NCBI GenBank assembly: GCA_021769295.1
Contig: JAETTD010000021.1
Span: 1-39,502 of the forward strand
Direction: 5' to 3'
Source of the DNA: Bacillota bacterium
GTDB lineage: Bacteria > Bacillota > Clostridia > Peptostreptococcales > Anaerovoracaceae
Length of the DNA: 39,502 nt
Shown here piece after piece: positions 1 to 8,155 of the stretch. The translations under genes were made by a program, and so were the position numbers. The notes beneath the pieces were generated by a model. It made no database searches, was not told where the DNA came from, and was given only the letters and a program-made list of their open reading frames with translations. Each line of letters opens with the position of its first letter. The first letter of the stretch is position 1.

Positions 1-130
1 CTACAAATGGCTATATTGCTCCTGAACAATACTATTCCGGAAAGGCGATTGCTTAGAGCAATTACCATATATCCAGTGTTTGTGCACCCCGTGTCCGGAA
101 AATGGGGTCCACATTATTGAGCACCTGACG
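1..130 (+). other. Left window edge, possible 3' end of an upstream gene
   Basis: Reading from base 3, an open frame runs to a stop at 54-56 and would encode a C-terminus containing IAPEQYY. That stretch slightly resembles the APE region of Ser/Thr kinases, but it ends far too soon after it to be a functional kinase. No ribosome binding site or start lies in the window, so this is either the end of a cut gene or non-coding. Nothing else is recognisable before the palindrome array. Confidence 0.2.
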
Positions 131-141
131 AAGGGCGAAAA

Positions 142-362
142 TGCCGTGATTAAAGAAATTTTTAAGATTTACGGCATTTTTCACGACATAACAGCCCATA
201 AACTGCCGCAATCAAGAACTTTTCAATGATTTACGGCATTTTGCCGGTGGATAAAGCTGTCATAATGCCGTAAAATGAGATATTTTAAAAAAATACGGCA
301 ATCCGCCAAAATTTTAAATGGCGAAGTTGCCGCATATAGTGTCACATACCGGACTATAACTA
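142..362 (+). repeat. Palindrome array A, 62-bp period (4 units, last one degenerate)
   Basis: Units start at 142, 204, 266 and 328, exactly 62 bp apart. The first three are 35 bp long and run from a TGCCG(T/C) arm to a TACGGCA arm (142-176, 204-238, 266-300). The fourth keeps only its left arm, TGCCGCA. The 27-bp linkers differ from one another. The array lies just beyond the 3' end of the leftward NrdD-like gene and slightly overlaps its stop. Arrays B, C and D share the same unit and period. Confidence 0.85.
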
Positions 363-638
363 TAACTGCTCAAACCCCGTGCTTACATCATGCTTAACAC
401 GGTCAGCCTCTTCTGCGGATTTTGCATCGTTCCACTGATCCATGGTTCCTACCAGATAGCCGGTGATTCTGCGAATTCGCTCAAAAGGTACATGCTCAAA
501 TTCATAATGTAAGTCGGCAAATTCTCCGTCGATGTTGATATCGAGAGATTTAAGTTTTCTGTTATATTTATTTTCCAAATAGCCTATATAAGCCTGCTGC
601 TCTTGTAAAGGTGCATTTCCGGTGATTTGTATACTCAT
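360..638 (-). CDS. Small NrdD-like protein (anaerobic ribonucleotide reductase C-terminal type)
   Basis: The product has 92 residues. Residues 53-83 (FERIRRITGYLVGT, then WNDAK and DRVKH) resemble the glycyl-radical end of class III ribonucleotide reductase NrdD. The family is known as short stand-alone proteins in Clostridia, usually annotated only as 'anaerobic ribonucleoside-triphosphate reductase'. It has no cysteine, so it lacks both the NrdD zinc site and the thiyl-radical cysteine and cannot be a reductase by itself. The motif R-I-T-G-Y at 57-61 resembles a glycyl radical loop. A good Shine-Dalgarno (GGGAGGGAG) precedes the ATG. Its function is unknown; a helper or spare-part role like GrcA/YfiD is conjecture. 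Confidence 0.75.
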   Translation of the reverse strand: MSIQITGNAPLQEQQAYIGYLENKYNRKLKSLDINIDGEFADLHYEFEHVPFERIRRITGYLVGTMDQWNDAKSAEEADRVKHDVSTGFEQL

Positions 639-772
639 GACAATCTCCCTCCCGTCATTTCAAAAGTATATATATTATACCATACATTTTGTGGATTAAA
701 ACCATAATTTCAAAAAAATACACAATAATTTGTGTATTGCGGCGCTTTAACCCGGCGGGCCGTAAGCCGGCA

Positions 773-961
773 TTACTTATTATCTTTCATAAAGAAGCCA
801 AGAACAGAAAGGATAACGCCTGCAATAGGAAAAATAACCTCTGCCAACCCATAAATGCCATTACCGAAAGTAGGAATTCCTTGCAGCCCCGATAACAGAA
901 TCGCACAGATACCAAACAAAATAACAGTGATTCCCAGCAACATCAACCTTATGCTTATCAT
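773..961 (-). CDS. Small two-helix membrane protein
   Basis: The product has 62 residues if it starts at the ATG at 961; a GTG four codons upstream (973) is also in frame. Two hydrophobic stretches (about residues 4-24 and 34-55) are joined by a short polar loop, and the tail ends MKDNK. The hydrophobic pattern and position make it a plausible real gene, although the ribosome binding site is weak. I do not recognise a family. It diverges from the hypothetical gene at 1034. Confidence 0.5.
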   Translation of the reverse strand: MISIRLMLLGITVILFGICAILLSGLQGIPTFGNGIYGLAEVIFPIAGVILSVLGFFMKDNK

Positions 962-1033
962 TTCTGAAAGCACAAGGGAAACCTTATCATATAAATTTTG
1001 TCCGAATCATATTATTAGGCGGGAGGGTGCGCC

Positions 1034-1435
1034 ATGAATAAACAGTATTTAATATATGCCTTGAGTCAACTGATGAAGAAGAGAGATAACGACGGAATTT
1101 TTACCAGAGATGAAACAGGAAGCAAGTGGCATCGTGAAACCAATATAGAAATATTGAAAAGTTTTTGCAGAGAAGGGTATGCCATGGCAAAGAAGCACGG
1201 CCATTTTATAGTAGGAACGGCCGGAGACAAAAATTATATCGGAATACCCGGAAGGTTTCTCGTCGAAGACCAGCCGGCGGGCGGAAAGACAGGTTTTACA
1301 CTCTGGCAGCCTCTTCGGGGAGGGGAGGAAATGTACGGGCGTTTGGAAGATATGGAGGAAGAGACAGCCAAAGATGTGTACGGATATTGGATAGCCTGCG
1401 TAGATGAGAAAACATTGAAAATATCAGAGGCATAG
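1034..1435 (+). CDS. Hypothetical soluble protein, 133 aa
   Basis: The ATG follows a purine-rich site (GGGAGGG) and the frame is open for 133 codons. No signal peptide or membrane segment is visible. The sequence is mixed charged and aromatic, with a central Gly/Pro-rich stretch (IGIPGRF, then QPAGGKTGF) and an acidic C-terminal third. I do not recognise the family. It sits upstream of tadA, but a separate promoter between them suggests independent transcription of tadA. Confidence 0.65.
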   Translation: MNKQYLIYALSQLMKKRDNDGIFTRDETGSKWHRETNIEILKSFCREGYAMAKKHGHFIVGTAGDKNYIGIPGRFLVEDQPAGGKTGFTLWQPLRGGEEMYGRLEDMEEETAKDVYGYWIACVDEKTLKISEA

Positions 1436-1483
1436 CTATATGGGAAAGTGTGTCCGGCATTGTTCTTTGTATGCAAAATGCAG

Positions 1484-1512
1484 TTGAATTTTCGGCGAAA
1501 TTGTGGTATCAT
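1484..1512 (+). promoter_or_regulatory. Sigma-A-type promoter of tadA
   Basis: TTGAAT (1484-1489) and TATCAT (1507-1512) are separated by exactly 17 bp. A start of transcription about 7 bp beyond would fall near 1519, leaving almost no leader before the ATG at 1522. Confidence 0.5.
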
Positions 1513-1521
1513 CATAAGATA

Positions 1522-1998
1522 ATGGAAAAGTTTATGCGAGAAGCCTTAAAGGAGGCTAAAAAAGCAGCAGAGCTGGGCGAAGTTCCCATTGGCGCAGTAG
1601 TGGTCAAAGACGGGACTATCGTTGGACGAGGACATAACAGGACAGAGACCAAAAAGGATCCCACTGCCCATGCAGAAATGGAAGCTATCAGAGAAGCAGC
1701 CGAAACTCTCGGCGGTTGGAGATTGCTGAATTGTGATATGTATGTAACGGCAGAACCTTGTTCAATGTGCGCAGGAGCTATCGTTTGGTCAAGAATTGAG
1801 AACCTGTACATAGGAACCATGGATCCTAAGGCAGGCGCATGTGGGTCAGTATTCAATATCGTGCAAGAGAAAAAACTCAACCATAATGTAAAGGTAGAAA
1901 CGGGAATATTGCAGGATGAATGCAGTGAAATCCTTAAAGACTTTTTTAGAAATTTGAGAAGAACCAAAGAACAGAAACCGGAGGACACAAAACGATGA
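1522..1998 (+). CDS. tadA: tRNA-specific adenosine deaminase TadA
   Basis: TadA deaminates adenosine 34 to inosine in the tRNA-Arg(ACG) anticodon, which allows wobble decoding. The zinc-site signature is intact: H50-A-E52 (HAEMEAI, with the catalytic Glu) and P-C80-S-M-C83. At 158 residues it has the usual length. The start is uncertain. The ATG at 1522 has no Shine-Dalgarno and lies only a few bases from the predicted transcription start. A second ATG at 1534 has GGAAAAG before it and starts at the conserved M-R-E-A-L helix. The stop overlaps the next gene by 4 bp (ATGA), so the two are translationally coupled. Confidence 0.95.
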   Translation: MEKFMREALKEAKKAAELGEVPIGAVVVKDGTIVGRGHNRTETKKDPTAHAEMEAIREAAETLGGWRLLNCDMYVTAEPCSMCAGAIVWSRIENLYIGTMDPKAGACGSVFNIVQEKKLNHNVKVETGILQDECSEILKDFFRNLRRTKEQKPEDTKR

Positions 1999-2828
1999 AA
2001 AGACTTGGTGCGATTTTAACTTTAGCAGCACTTATAATCACGCTATCAGCATCTTTTTGTTTTGCAGATAGTCTTACTATCGACGAAACTTACCCTAAAG
2101 ACGGCTCTACAGGAGCAGCAATAGAAAATTTAGGCGTAAAAATCTATTTCAGCGGAGAATTGACAGAAAAAAAGGTAGGAAAAGCAAATAAGAAGGCATT
2201 TCAGCTGTATGATGATGAAGGTAAAAAGTTGCCTACAAGAGTTCTTTACAGCGATAAGGAAAAGGGCGTGGTTTTAGTCCTCTTGGACAATACGGACAAG
2301 AAAAAAACAACCGTCAAGGGAAATACAGAGTACACTCTTAAGATTTCAGGAGATACTGTAGACGATAAGGGCAACACTTTGGGAAAAGATCAGGAAATCA
2401 CGTTTAAAACGTTGAATCAGAATACCAACATGATGATAAGCATGGGTATGATGGTAGTCATGTTCGGCGGTATGTTCGTAATAACTTCACGCTCGGCAAA
2501 AAAAGCCACCGAAGAAGTTAAAAAAGAAGAAAAGGTCAATCCGTACAAAGAAGCCAAAAAGACCGGAAAGTCGGTGGAGGAGATTGTTGAGAAGGACCGT
2601 AAAAAGAAAGAAAGAGAAGCAGCTAAAGCAGCAAAAGAGGCTGAAGAAGCCTTTGACGATGATTATGATGACGAAGACGATATAAACAAATACAGAGTTA
2701 GCCGCAGACATTCCGCATCTGAAGCCGGAAGCAGATATGTGGCTAAAAAGAAAGAAGCAGCACAAAAATCAAAAGCTAAAAGTTCAAAAAATAAGACTGC
2801 CTCAAAAGGAAAAAAGAAAAAGAAATAG
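1995..2828 (+). CDS. Secreted-side Ig-like domain membrane protein with basic tail
   Basis: The product has 277 residues. An N-terminal signal peptide (about 1-25, ending SFCFA) is followed by a region starting TYPKDGSTGA with the look of a bacterial Ig-like domain of the Big_5/SbsA N-terminal type. The segment to the TFKTL strand covers about residues 30-140. A Met/Gly-rich transmembrane segment follows (about 142-162), then a highly charged cytoplasmic tail with an acidic patch (DDDYDDEDD) and a final Lys-rich run. The start overlaps the tadA stop. Its role is unknown; the layout suggests a cell-surface sensor or anchor whose tail contacts an acidic partner or nucleic acid. Confidence 0.75.
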   Translation: MKRLGAILTLAALIITLSASFCFADSLTIDETYPKDGSTGAAIENLGVKIYFSGELTEKKVGKANKKAFQLYDDEGKKLPTRVLYSDKEKGVVLVLLDNTDKKKTTVKGNTEYTLKISGDTVDDKGNTLGKDQEITFKTLNQNTNMMISMGMMVVMFGGMFVITSRSAKKATEEVKKEEKVNPYKEAKKTGKSVEEIVEKDRKKKEREAAKAAKEAEEAFDDDYDDEDDINKYRVSRRHSASEAGSRYVAKKKEAAQKSKAKSSKNKTASKGKKKKK

Positions 2829-2871
2829 TTCAATGGGAGGCTCTGCCCTCTCATTTTTCTAAGGTAACAAT

Positions 2872-3765
2872 ATGGCTGAAATAAAGATAAAATCTTATGG
2901 AAAAGTAAATCTATCCTTAGACATAACAGGTGTCAGAGAAGACGGTTATCATGAACTTAAAACGATTATGCAGAAAATATCGCTTTATGATGAAGTGACC
3001 GTGAGGTGGGTTCCCAAAGAGCAACAGAATATAGATATAAAGCTCAGCTGTAACAGGGTATATCTGCCGACTGACAGCAGGAATCTTGCTTATAAGGGTG
3101 CGGAAATCATGGCCCAACGCTTTGGGTATAAAGCAGGCGGCGGATGTATAGAGATTGGCATCGAAAAGCGCCTGCCGGTGGCAGCAGGACTTGCAGGCGG
3201 CAGCGGAAACGGCGCAGCTTCCATTATAGCTTTGAACAGACTGTGGAACTTGGGCCTTAACACAAGAGAACTGTGTCAAATAGGCGCAGAGCTCGGTGCG
3301 GACGTACCGTTTTGCATTCTCATTCAAAATACGGGATACGGATGTGCTCTGTGCTGCGGGACCGGGACAGAAATAATGCCTCTGCCAAGCAAATTTAAAA
3401 AGGCAGTGCTTTTGGTCAAACCTCCTTTCGGGGTTTCCACAAAAGAGGTCTACAAAGGAATAGACGACTGCAAAATCAACCAAAGGCCTGATACCGAAAT
3501 GCTGGTAGAAGCCATAAAGAGAGGCAATGGCAGAAAAGTCTGTAAAAATATGATAAACATACTGGAAGAATATACTTTAAACAGGTATAAAGATGTAAAA
3601 GAACTGAAAGACAAAATACAAGCGGAGACATCTGCCGAAAAAGTGCTCATGACCGGCAGCGGACCTACTGTATTTGGGATATTTTATAACATTAAAGAAG
3701 CACGAAAAGCATGTGTGCAAATGCGAAGCCAAGGATATGAGGCATATTGGGCAACGATGTTGTGA
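2872..3765 (+). CDS. ispE: 4-diphosphocytidyl-2-C-methyl-D-erythritol kinase IspE
   Basis: IspE is a GHMP kinase that phosphorylates the 2-hydroxyl of CDP-methylerythritol using ATP, in the MEP route to isoprenoids. The N-terminal SYGKVNLSLDI holds the substrate-binding Lys. PVAAGLAGGSGNGAA is the ATP-binding glycine loop (usually GGSADAA, so the last residues are slightly unusual). GADVPFC carries the catalytic Asp, and MTGSGPTVFG is the third GHMP motif. Its 297 residues are typical. It follows the Ig-like protein gene by 43 bp, and the GntR gene begins 27 bp after it, so it is probably part of a rightward operon. Confidence 0.93.
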   Translation: MAEIKIKSYGKVNLSLDITGVREDGYHELKTIMQKISLYDEVTVRWVPKEQQNIDIKLSCNRVYLPTDSRNLAYKGAEIMAQRFGYKAGGGCIEIGIEKRLPVAAGLAGGSGNGAASIIALNRLWNLGLNTRELCQIGAELGADVPFCILIQNTGYGCALCCGTGTEIMPLPSKFKKAVLLVKPPFGVSTKEVYKGIDDCKINQRPDTEMLVEAIKRGNGRKVCKNMINILEEYTLNRYKDVKELKDKIQAETSAEKVLMTGSGPTVFGIFYNIKEARKACVQMRSQGYEAYWATML

Positions 3766-3792
3766 TGTATCATAGGAAACGGAGGAGGAAAG

Positions 3793-4485
3793 ATGTTAAA
3801 TTTAGATTTGCAGAATCATAGACCTTTAAGGGAATTAGTGTACGAAGAACTAAAAAGACAGATTCTTGTAGGAGAAATTGCTCCAGGAACACGTATGATG
3901 GAAATTGAACTTGCAGATGAAATGGGTGTAAGCAGAACTCCGATAAGAGAAGCCATAAGAAAACTTGAAAAAGAAGGCTTGGTTATAATAGAACCGAGAC
4001 GCGGAGCATACGCATCGGATATATCCATAAAGGATATGCTTGATGTTCTTGAGGTACGCCAGGATCTTGAGGGCATGGCTGCGTCCATGGCTGCCGAAAA
4101 AGTAACGGAAGAAGAGAAACGTGACTTCGCACAGGCCAACGAAGCTTATAAAGAAGCCATCAGAAGCGGAAAAACAGAGGAAATAATAAGGTGCGACGAG
4201 CGTTTTCATCAGCTGATAGTAAGCTACAGCGGAAATAAGACGTTGACGCAGCTTCTTTCACAGGTTCAGGAACTGGCGCTTCGGTTCAGATACATATATT
4301 ATGACGATTTTTCAAGATACGAAAATATGCCTATGGAACATGAAGCAATAGAAAACGCTATATTGAGCGGAGATGTGCAAAAAGCCAGAATAGTGGCAGA
4401 AGAACACGTATACAGATTAAAACAATTTGTAATAGACAAAGGGGAAATCCTGTTCCAAAACAATAAGGAAAATGAAACTAATTAA
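3793..4485 (+). CDS. GntR family transcriptional regulator (FadR/FCD subfamily)
   Basis: The product has 230 residues. A winged helix-turn-helix (about 12-75, with SRTPIREAIRKLEKEGL) is followed by an all-helical FCD ligand domain (about 80-215). This domain carries the metal-binding-type residues expected in the family (D and H in RCDERFHQLI, H in MPMEHEAIENAI, H in AEEHVYRL). GGAGGAAAG precedes the ATG. The stop overlaps the transglycosylase start by 14 bp. Ligand and targets cannot be told from the sequence. Position after ispE and before a cell-wall gene hints at an envelope-precursor signal, but that is inference. Confidence 0.85.
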   Translation: MLNLDLQNHRPLRELVYEELKRQILVGEIAPGTRMMEIELADEMGVSRTPIREAIRKLEKEGLVIIEPRRGAYASDISIKDMLDVLEVRQDLEGMAASMAAEKVTEEEKRDFAQANEAYKEAIRSGKTEEIIRCDERFHQLIVSYSGNKTLTQLLSQVQELALRFRYIYYDDFSRYENMPMEHEAIENAILSGDVQKARIVAEEHVYRLKQFVIDKGEILFQNNKENETN

Positions 4486-5149
4486 AAGGATAATAATTTT
4501 AATACTGATTGTTGCCGCATTCATGGCCGGTATAATAGCCTATAGGGGCTGGGACATGTATAAAGAGGCAATCTCTGAGACTCCGATAAGTGAAAAGGTC
4601 GATAAAATTCATTCTATAGAGAATTATACGGCTTACAGCCTGCTTCCGGAAACCTATGTGGATGCGGTCATAGCCGTAGAGGATAAGCGCTTCAGACGTC
4701 ACGGCGGCTTTGATTTGATTGCCACGGGCAGAGCCATTATCCGCAATATAAAATCCGGAGAATTTATAGAAGGCGGAAGCACCATAACTCAGCAGCTTGC
4801 CCGAAACATGTATTTTGAGCAGGATAAAGATTTGAGCCGAAAGCTGGCCGAAATCTTTGTGGCAATCGATATAGAAAAATCCTATGACAAGGATGAAATC
4901 TTCGAGCTTTATGTAAATACCATATATTTCGGCTCCGGATATTATAATATATACGATGCAAGCAGGGGATATTTCGGCAAGGCGCCCAAGGACCTTAACG
5001 CTTATGAATGCACCATGCTTGCAGGCATCCCTCAGGCTCCTTCCGTTTATTCACCGGATTCCAATGCCGATTTGGCAGAGCAGAGGAGGCAGCAGGTTAT
5101 CGGCTGCATGGTAGAAGAGGGTTATATAGAGGCCGGAGAAATACAATAA
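4472..5149 (+). CDS. Monofunctional peptidoglycan glycosyltransferase (GT51)
   Basis: It polymerises lipid II into glycan strands at the outer face of the membrane. It has one N-terminal transmembrane helix (about 5-24), then the GT51 domain: the catalytic Glu70 in VEDKRFRRHGG, then the GGSTITQQLARN motif at about 101-112, and later a KDEIFELYVNTIYFG motif. There is no transpeptidase domain. At 225 residues it matches the MtgA-like monofunctional type rather than a class A penicillin-binding protein. It overlaps the GntR gene by 14 bp and is followed by a strong terminator, so it closes this operon. Confidence 0.88.
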   Translation: MKLIKRIIILILIVAAFMAGIIAYRGWDMYKEAISETPISEKVDKIHSIENYTAYSLLPETYVDAVIAVEDKRFRRHGGFDLIATGRAIIRNIKSGEFIEGGSTITQQLARNMYFEQDKDLSRKLAEIFVAIDIEKSYDKDEIFELYVNTIYFGSGYYNIYDASRGYFGKAPKDLNAYECTMLAGIPQAPSVYSPDSNADLAEQRRQQVIGCMVEEGYIEAGEIQ

Positions 5150-5154
5150 TAACA

Positions 5155-5189
5155 AAATCTCAATCTGAAATTAAAGATTGAGATTTTTT
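5155..5189 (+). terminator. Rho-independent terminator after the GT51 gene
   Basis: Perfect 12-bp arms, AAATCTCAATCT (5155-5166) and AGATTGAGATTT (5175-5186), enclose an 8-nt loop and run into a T tract. It lies between the GT51 stop and mnmM. Confidence 0.85.
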
Positions 5190-5203
5190 GAAAGCGGGAA
5201 AAT

Positions 5204-5791
5204 ATGAATCTTATTCAGAACACCACAGAGCTCGCATTGTATGTATGCGAAAAATATATAAGAAAGGACGGCATTGCGGTCGACGGAACATGCGGAAGAG
5301 GTAAGGACACGCTGTGGCTGGCTGAGCGATGCAGGAAAGTTTATTCTTTTGATATTCAAAGGAAAGCGCTTGCCTCTGCCGAAGAACTGCTCAGAGAAAA
5401 TAACATAGGCTTTTCATATGAAAACGACGATTCGGCGGTAATGCTGATAAACGACAGCCACGAAAAAATCGAAGAGTATGTAGAGCTTTCTCCATGCGTA
5501 ATAATGTTTAACCTGGGATTTTTGCCGGGAGGAAACAAAGAAATCACCACAAGCCTTCAAAGCACTATGGCAGCTCTTAAAACTTCGCTGAAAATACTTG
5601 ATACAGGCGGAATTTTATGTGTAACAATCTATCCGGGTCATAAGGAAGGCTTAAAGGAGAAAAAGGCAATACTGAAATGGGCAGAGTCCTTGGACAAGAG
5701 TGTTTTTCATTGCGTATATGCAGACATGCTCAATCAGACGGATAAAGCGCCGCAAATTCTTTGGATAACCAAAAAGAAACAGATAATATAA
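5204..5791 (+). CDS. mnmM: tRNA 5-(aminomethyl)-2-thiouridine methyltransferase MnmM (YtqB family)
   Basis: This is a class I SAM-dependent methyltransferase of the PF06962 group, of which B. subtilis YtqB (MnmM) makes the final methylation of mnm5s2U34 in tRNA. The SAM-binding motif is VDGTCGRGKDT (about 26-36). The family signature is MFNLGFLPGGNKEITT with downstream CVTIYPGHKEG. It has 195 residues and the family's normal length. The MnmM assignment rests on family resemblance; older annotation would be 'rRNA methylase'. It starts just after the terminator of the preceding operon, with an AAAGCGGG-type ribosome binding site. Confidence 0.82.
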   Translation: MNLIQNTTELALYVCEKYIRKDGIAVDGTCGRGKDTLWLAERCRKVYSFDIQRKALASAEELLRENNIGFSYENDDSAVMLINDSHEKIEEYVELSPCVIMFNLGFLPGGNKEITTSLQSTMAALKTSLKILDTGGILCVTIYPGHKEGLKEKKAILKWAESLDKSVFHCVYADMLNQTDKAPQILWITKKKQII

Positions 5792-5831
5792 TAATACTCC
5801 GGCCGGCATATCCTTTAATGAGGTGATTTTA

Positions 5832-6761
5832 ATGATAATCAACGGATATGCATATCCCAGCATAAGCCCACAAATTTTAGCATGGTGGCTTGAGAGGATA
5901 ACATGGGTGTCTTCTTTCAGTTATGGATTTAATGAAAAGGGAGATTTGATAAACCTGGCGGATGAAAACATTGTTGAAGCAGCCAAAAGATATAACGTCA
6001 GGCCCATGATGGTGCTGGCGCCCCTTGACGAAAACGGGGCATTTAATGACAATATGGCCGTGGCGGTATTTAACGACCCCGCTGCAAGAGACAATCTCAT
6101 AAATAATATTGAAGCAAACATAAGAAATAAGGGAATGGGAGGAGTCGACTTTGATTTTGAGTACCTATCGGGAGAATATGCCGGAGCCTATGTTGATTTG
6201 GTTCGTGATACACGGCTGAGGCTATCTCCTCAAGGATATTTGACTACCGTTGCCCTTGCGCCGAAAACGAGCGCATCCCAGCAGGGAGTTTTGTATGAAG
6301 GGCATGACTATGGCGGAATGAGTGAGGCAGCAGACTACTGCCTTATCATGACATATGAATGGGGATATACCTTTGGGGAGCCGCTTCCCGTATCTCCTAT
6401 AGCAAATGTGCGAAAAGTAGTTGAATACGCTCTTTCCGAAATTCCCGCAAATAAGATTCTTATGGGAATGAACAACTACGGATATGATTGGACTTTACCT
6501 TTTGTAAAGGGCGAGAGCCGGGCCGAAAAGCTGGGAAACTATCAGGCGGCGGCAAGAGCCGAATACTACGGAGTCCCCGTAGAATTTGACGAAGATGCTA
6601 TGGCTCCGTTTTTCAGATATACAGACACAGCCGGAAGAGAGCACATAGTATGGTTCGAAAACGAACGGAGCTGGCAGGAAAGGCTCGCTTTGGTAGATGA
6701 ATTCGGCTTGGCGGGTATAAGCATATGGAATATAATGAATATATTTTACGGAGGTATTTAA
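5832..6761 (+). CDS. Glycoside hydrolase family 18 protein, SleL/YaaH-like, no LysM
   Basis: The product has 309 residues. I chose the ATG at 5832 because GAGGTG sits at the right distance; a GTG at 5823 overlaps that site. The GH18 catalytic motif is GGVDFDFEYL, with the final Glu as acid/base, and other family strands are visible (LTTVALAPK, LIMTYEWGY, ISIWNIMN). This branch resembles the catalytic domain of spore cortex-lytic N-acetylglucosaminidases SleL/YaaH, but the LysM repeats and any signal peptide are missing. Without an export signal it may act inside the cell or reach its site by another route. Spore cortex turnover is inference. Confidence 0.82.
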   Translation: MIINGYAYPSISPQILAWWLERITWVSSFSYGFNEKGDLINLADENIVEAAKRYNVRPMMVLAPLDENGAFNDNMAVAVFNDPAARDNLINNIEANIRNKGMGGVDFDFEYLSGEYAGAYVDLVRDTRLRLSPQGYLTTVALAPKTSASQQGVLYEGHDYGGMSEAADYCLIMTYEWGYTFGEPLPVSPIANVRKVVEYALSEIPANKILMGMNNYGYDWTLPFVKGESRAEKLGNYQAAARAEYYGVPVEFDEDAMAPFFRYTDTAGREHIVWFENERSWQERLALVDEFGLAGISIWNIMNIFYGGI

Positions 6762-6825
6762 CTTTACAAAGCGGGGCAAAGCTTGTAAAATAAATAAACA
6801 TAAAGGTAAAAGGATGTAGAAAATT

Positions 6826-7965
6826 ATGGACATAAAACCTGATAACAGATTTAAGCAGAATTTGATTTTAATAATAATCGGAGTGTGCCTGCTGGTGGGT
6901 CTCACGCACTTCGACAAAGTGCAGGGAGCAATCAACCTTGTGATAGGATTATTTATGCCGCTGATAGTAGGCGGAGCTATCGCCTTTATTCTCAACGTGC
7001 CGATGCATTTTTTCGAAAAGCAGATAGACAAAATACAGGCGCACAGAAAAAGCAGAGTTATGGAGAAAATCAAGACTCCTGTATGCATCGTTGTGACTTT
7101 GGCATCTTTTTCTTTGGTAATTTATTTTATCGGAAACGTAATTTTTCCCAATATCATTGAGTCAGTAAAAAGCATAGTTGAAATTGTGCAGAATTCCTAT
7201 CCGGGGTGGATAGACTACCTTGACTCACACAATATAAATACGGATTTGATAGAAAAATACTTTCCTGAAATAAATACGGAAAATATCATCGAAACCATAA
7301 AGTCGGGCGGGCTTAAACTTCTGAGTACGGCGGGACAGGCGGCAACAAGCGTATTCAGCGTTCTCAGCAACTTTGCCTTTGGCATTTTCTTTGCAATTTA
7401 TATATTGGCAAGCAAGAAGAAACTGGGCAGACAGGCAAAGCAGCTTGCATATGCTTATCTTAAAAAACCATGGGCGGATGAAGCCTGTGAGATTGCTTCT
7501 CTGACGTACAAGACTTTTGCAAACTTTTTATCAGGTCAGTGCTTGGAGGCTGTGATTTTGGGATGCATGTTCTTTGCAGTCCTGACGATAGGCGGATTTC
7601 CTTATGCTGCAACCATTGCGGTTATCATCGGCTCCCTTTCGCTCATACCTTGGATAGGAGCATTTATAGGGCTGGCTTTCGGCGCAATGCTGATTGCGGT
7701 GGTAAGCCTCAAGCAGATGCTGTGGTTTGTAATTGTATTTTTCGTTGTGCAGCAAATTGAAGGTCAGATAATATATCCGAGAGTGGTCGGAGGCTCGGTC
7801 GGACTTCCTGCATTGTGGACATTGCTGGCGGTCATCGTAGGGGGCAATGTGTCAGGCATCCTCGGAATAATAGTGTTTATACCGTTATTCTCGGTGATTT
7901 ATGCCCTTCTGCGAAGAAATGTATACAGAAGATTAGATAAAAAGAAAATTTCTATTGAAATTTAA
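6826..7965 (+). CDS. AI-2E family transporter (PF01594)
   Basis: This 379-residue polytopic membrane protein has the AI-2E/PerM layout: two or three N-terminal helices (VGLTHFDKVQGA region), a hydrophilic central loop (about 100-165) and a C-terminal helix block containing the conserved LIPWIGAFIG and QQIEGQIIYPRVVGGSVGLPALW stretches. The family includes autoinducer-2 exporters and Na+/H+ antiporters, so the substrate cannot be assigned. The promoter of tRNA-Leu overlaps its last codons. Confidence 0.9.
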   Translation: MDIKPDNRFKQNLILIIIGVCLLVGLTHFDKVQGAINLVIGLFMPLIVGGAIAFILNVPMHFFEKQIDKIQAHRKSRVMEKIKTPVCIVVTLASFSLVIYFIGNVIFPNIIESVKSIVEIVQNSYPGWIDYLDSHNINTDLIEKYFPEINTENIIETIKSGGLKLLSTAGQAATSVFSVLSNFAFGIFFAIYILASKKKLGRQAKQLAYAYLKKPWADEACEIASLTYKTFANFLSGQCLEAVILGCMFFAVLTIGGFPYAATIAVIIGSLSLIPWIGAFIGLAFGAMLIAVVSLKQMLWFVIVFFVVQQIEGQIIYPRVVGGSVGLPALWTLLAVIVGGNVSGILGIIVFIPLFSVIYALLRRNVYRRLDKKKISIEI

Positions 7966-7983
7966 TTTAAAATGGTGTATAGT
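7955..7983 (+). promoter_or_regulatory. Promoter of tRNA-Leu
   Basis: TTGAAA (7955-7960), a 17-bp spacer and TATAGT (7978-7983) lie 27 bp before the tRNA. The -35 box is inside the 3' end of the AI-2E transporter gene. Confidence 0.7.
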
Positions 7984-8009
7984 AGGAATGTCGGGAAACG
8001 ACATACCTT

Positions 8010-8096
8010 GCGGATATGGCGGAACTGGCAGACGCGCACGGTTCAGGTCCGTGTGAAGGTTACTTCATGAAGGTTCGAATCCTTTTATCCGCACCA
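8010..8096 (+). tRNA. tRNA-Leu(CAG), CCA encoded
   Basis: The gene has 87 nt with acceptor arms GCGGATA and TATCCGC, discriminator A and a genomic CCA. The anticodon stem CACGG/CCGTG encloses the loop TTCAGGT, giving anticodon CAG. A long variable arm is present, as expected for class II tRNA-Leu, and the T-arm reads AGGTTCGAATCCT. A strong terminator follows directly. Confidence 0.96.
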
Positions 8097-8146
8097 AAAA
8101 ACATAAAACCCCGCTCACATGAGCGGGGTTTTATGTTTTTTGATAT
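8097..8146 (+). terminator. Terminator of tRNA-Leu (bidirectional)
   Basis: A 20-bp stem (8097-8116 paired with 8121-8140) with GC-rich core CCCCGCTC/GAGCGGGG and flanking A and T tracts encloses a 4-nt loop. Confidence 0.9.
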
Positions 8147-8155
8147 GATTTGTGA

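Noticed and set aside
86-112. GTGTCCGGAAAATGGGGTCCAC resembling an insertion sequence end
   Set aside because: No transposase, partner end or target duplication is present in the window, so the resemblance cannot be supported.
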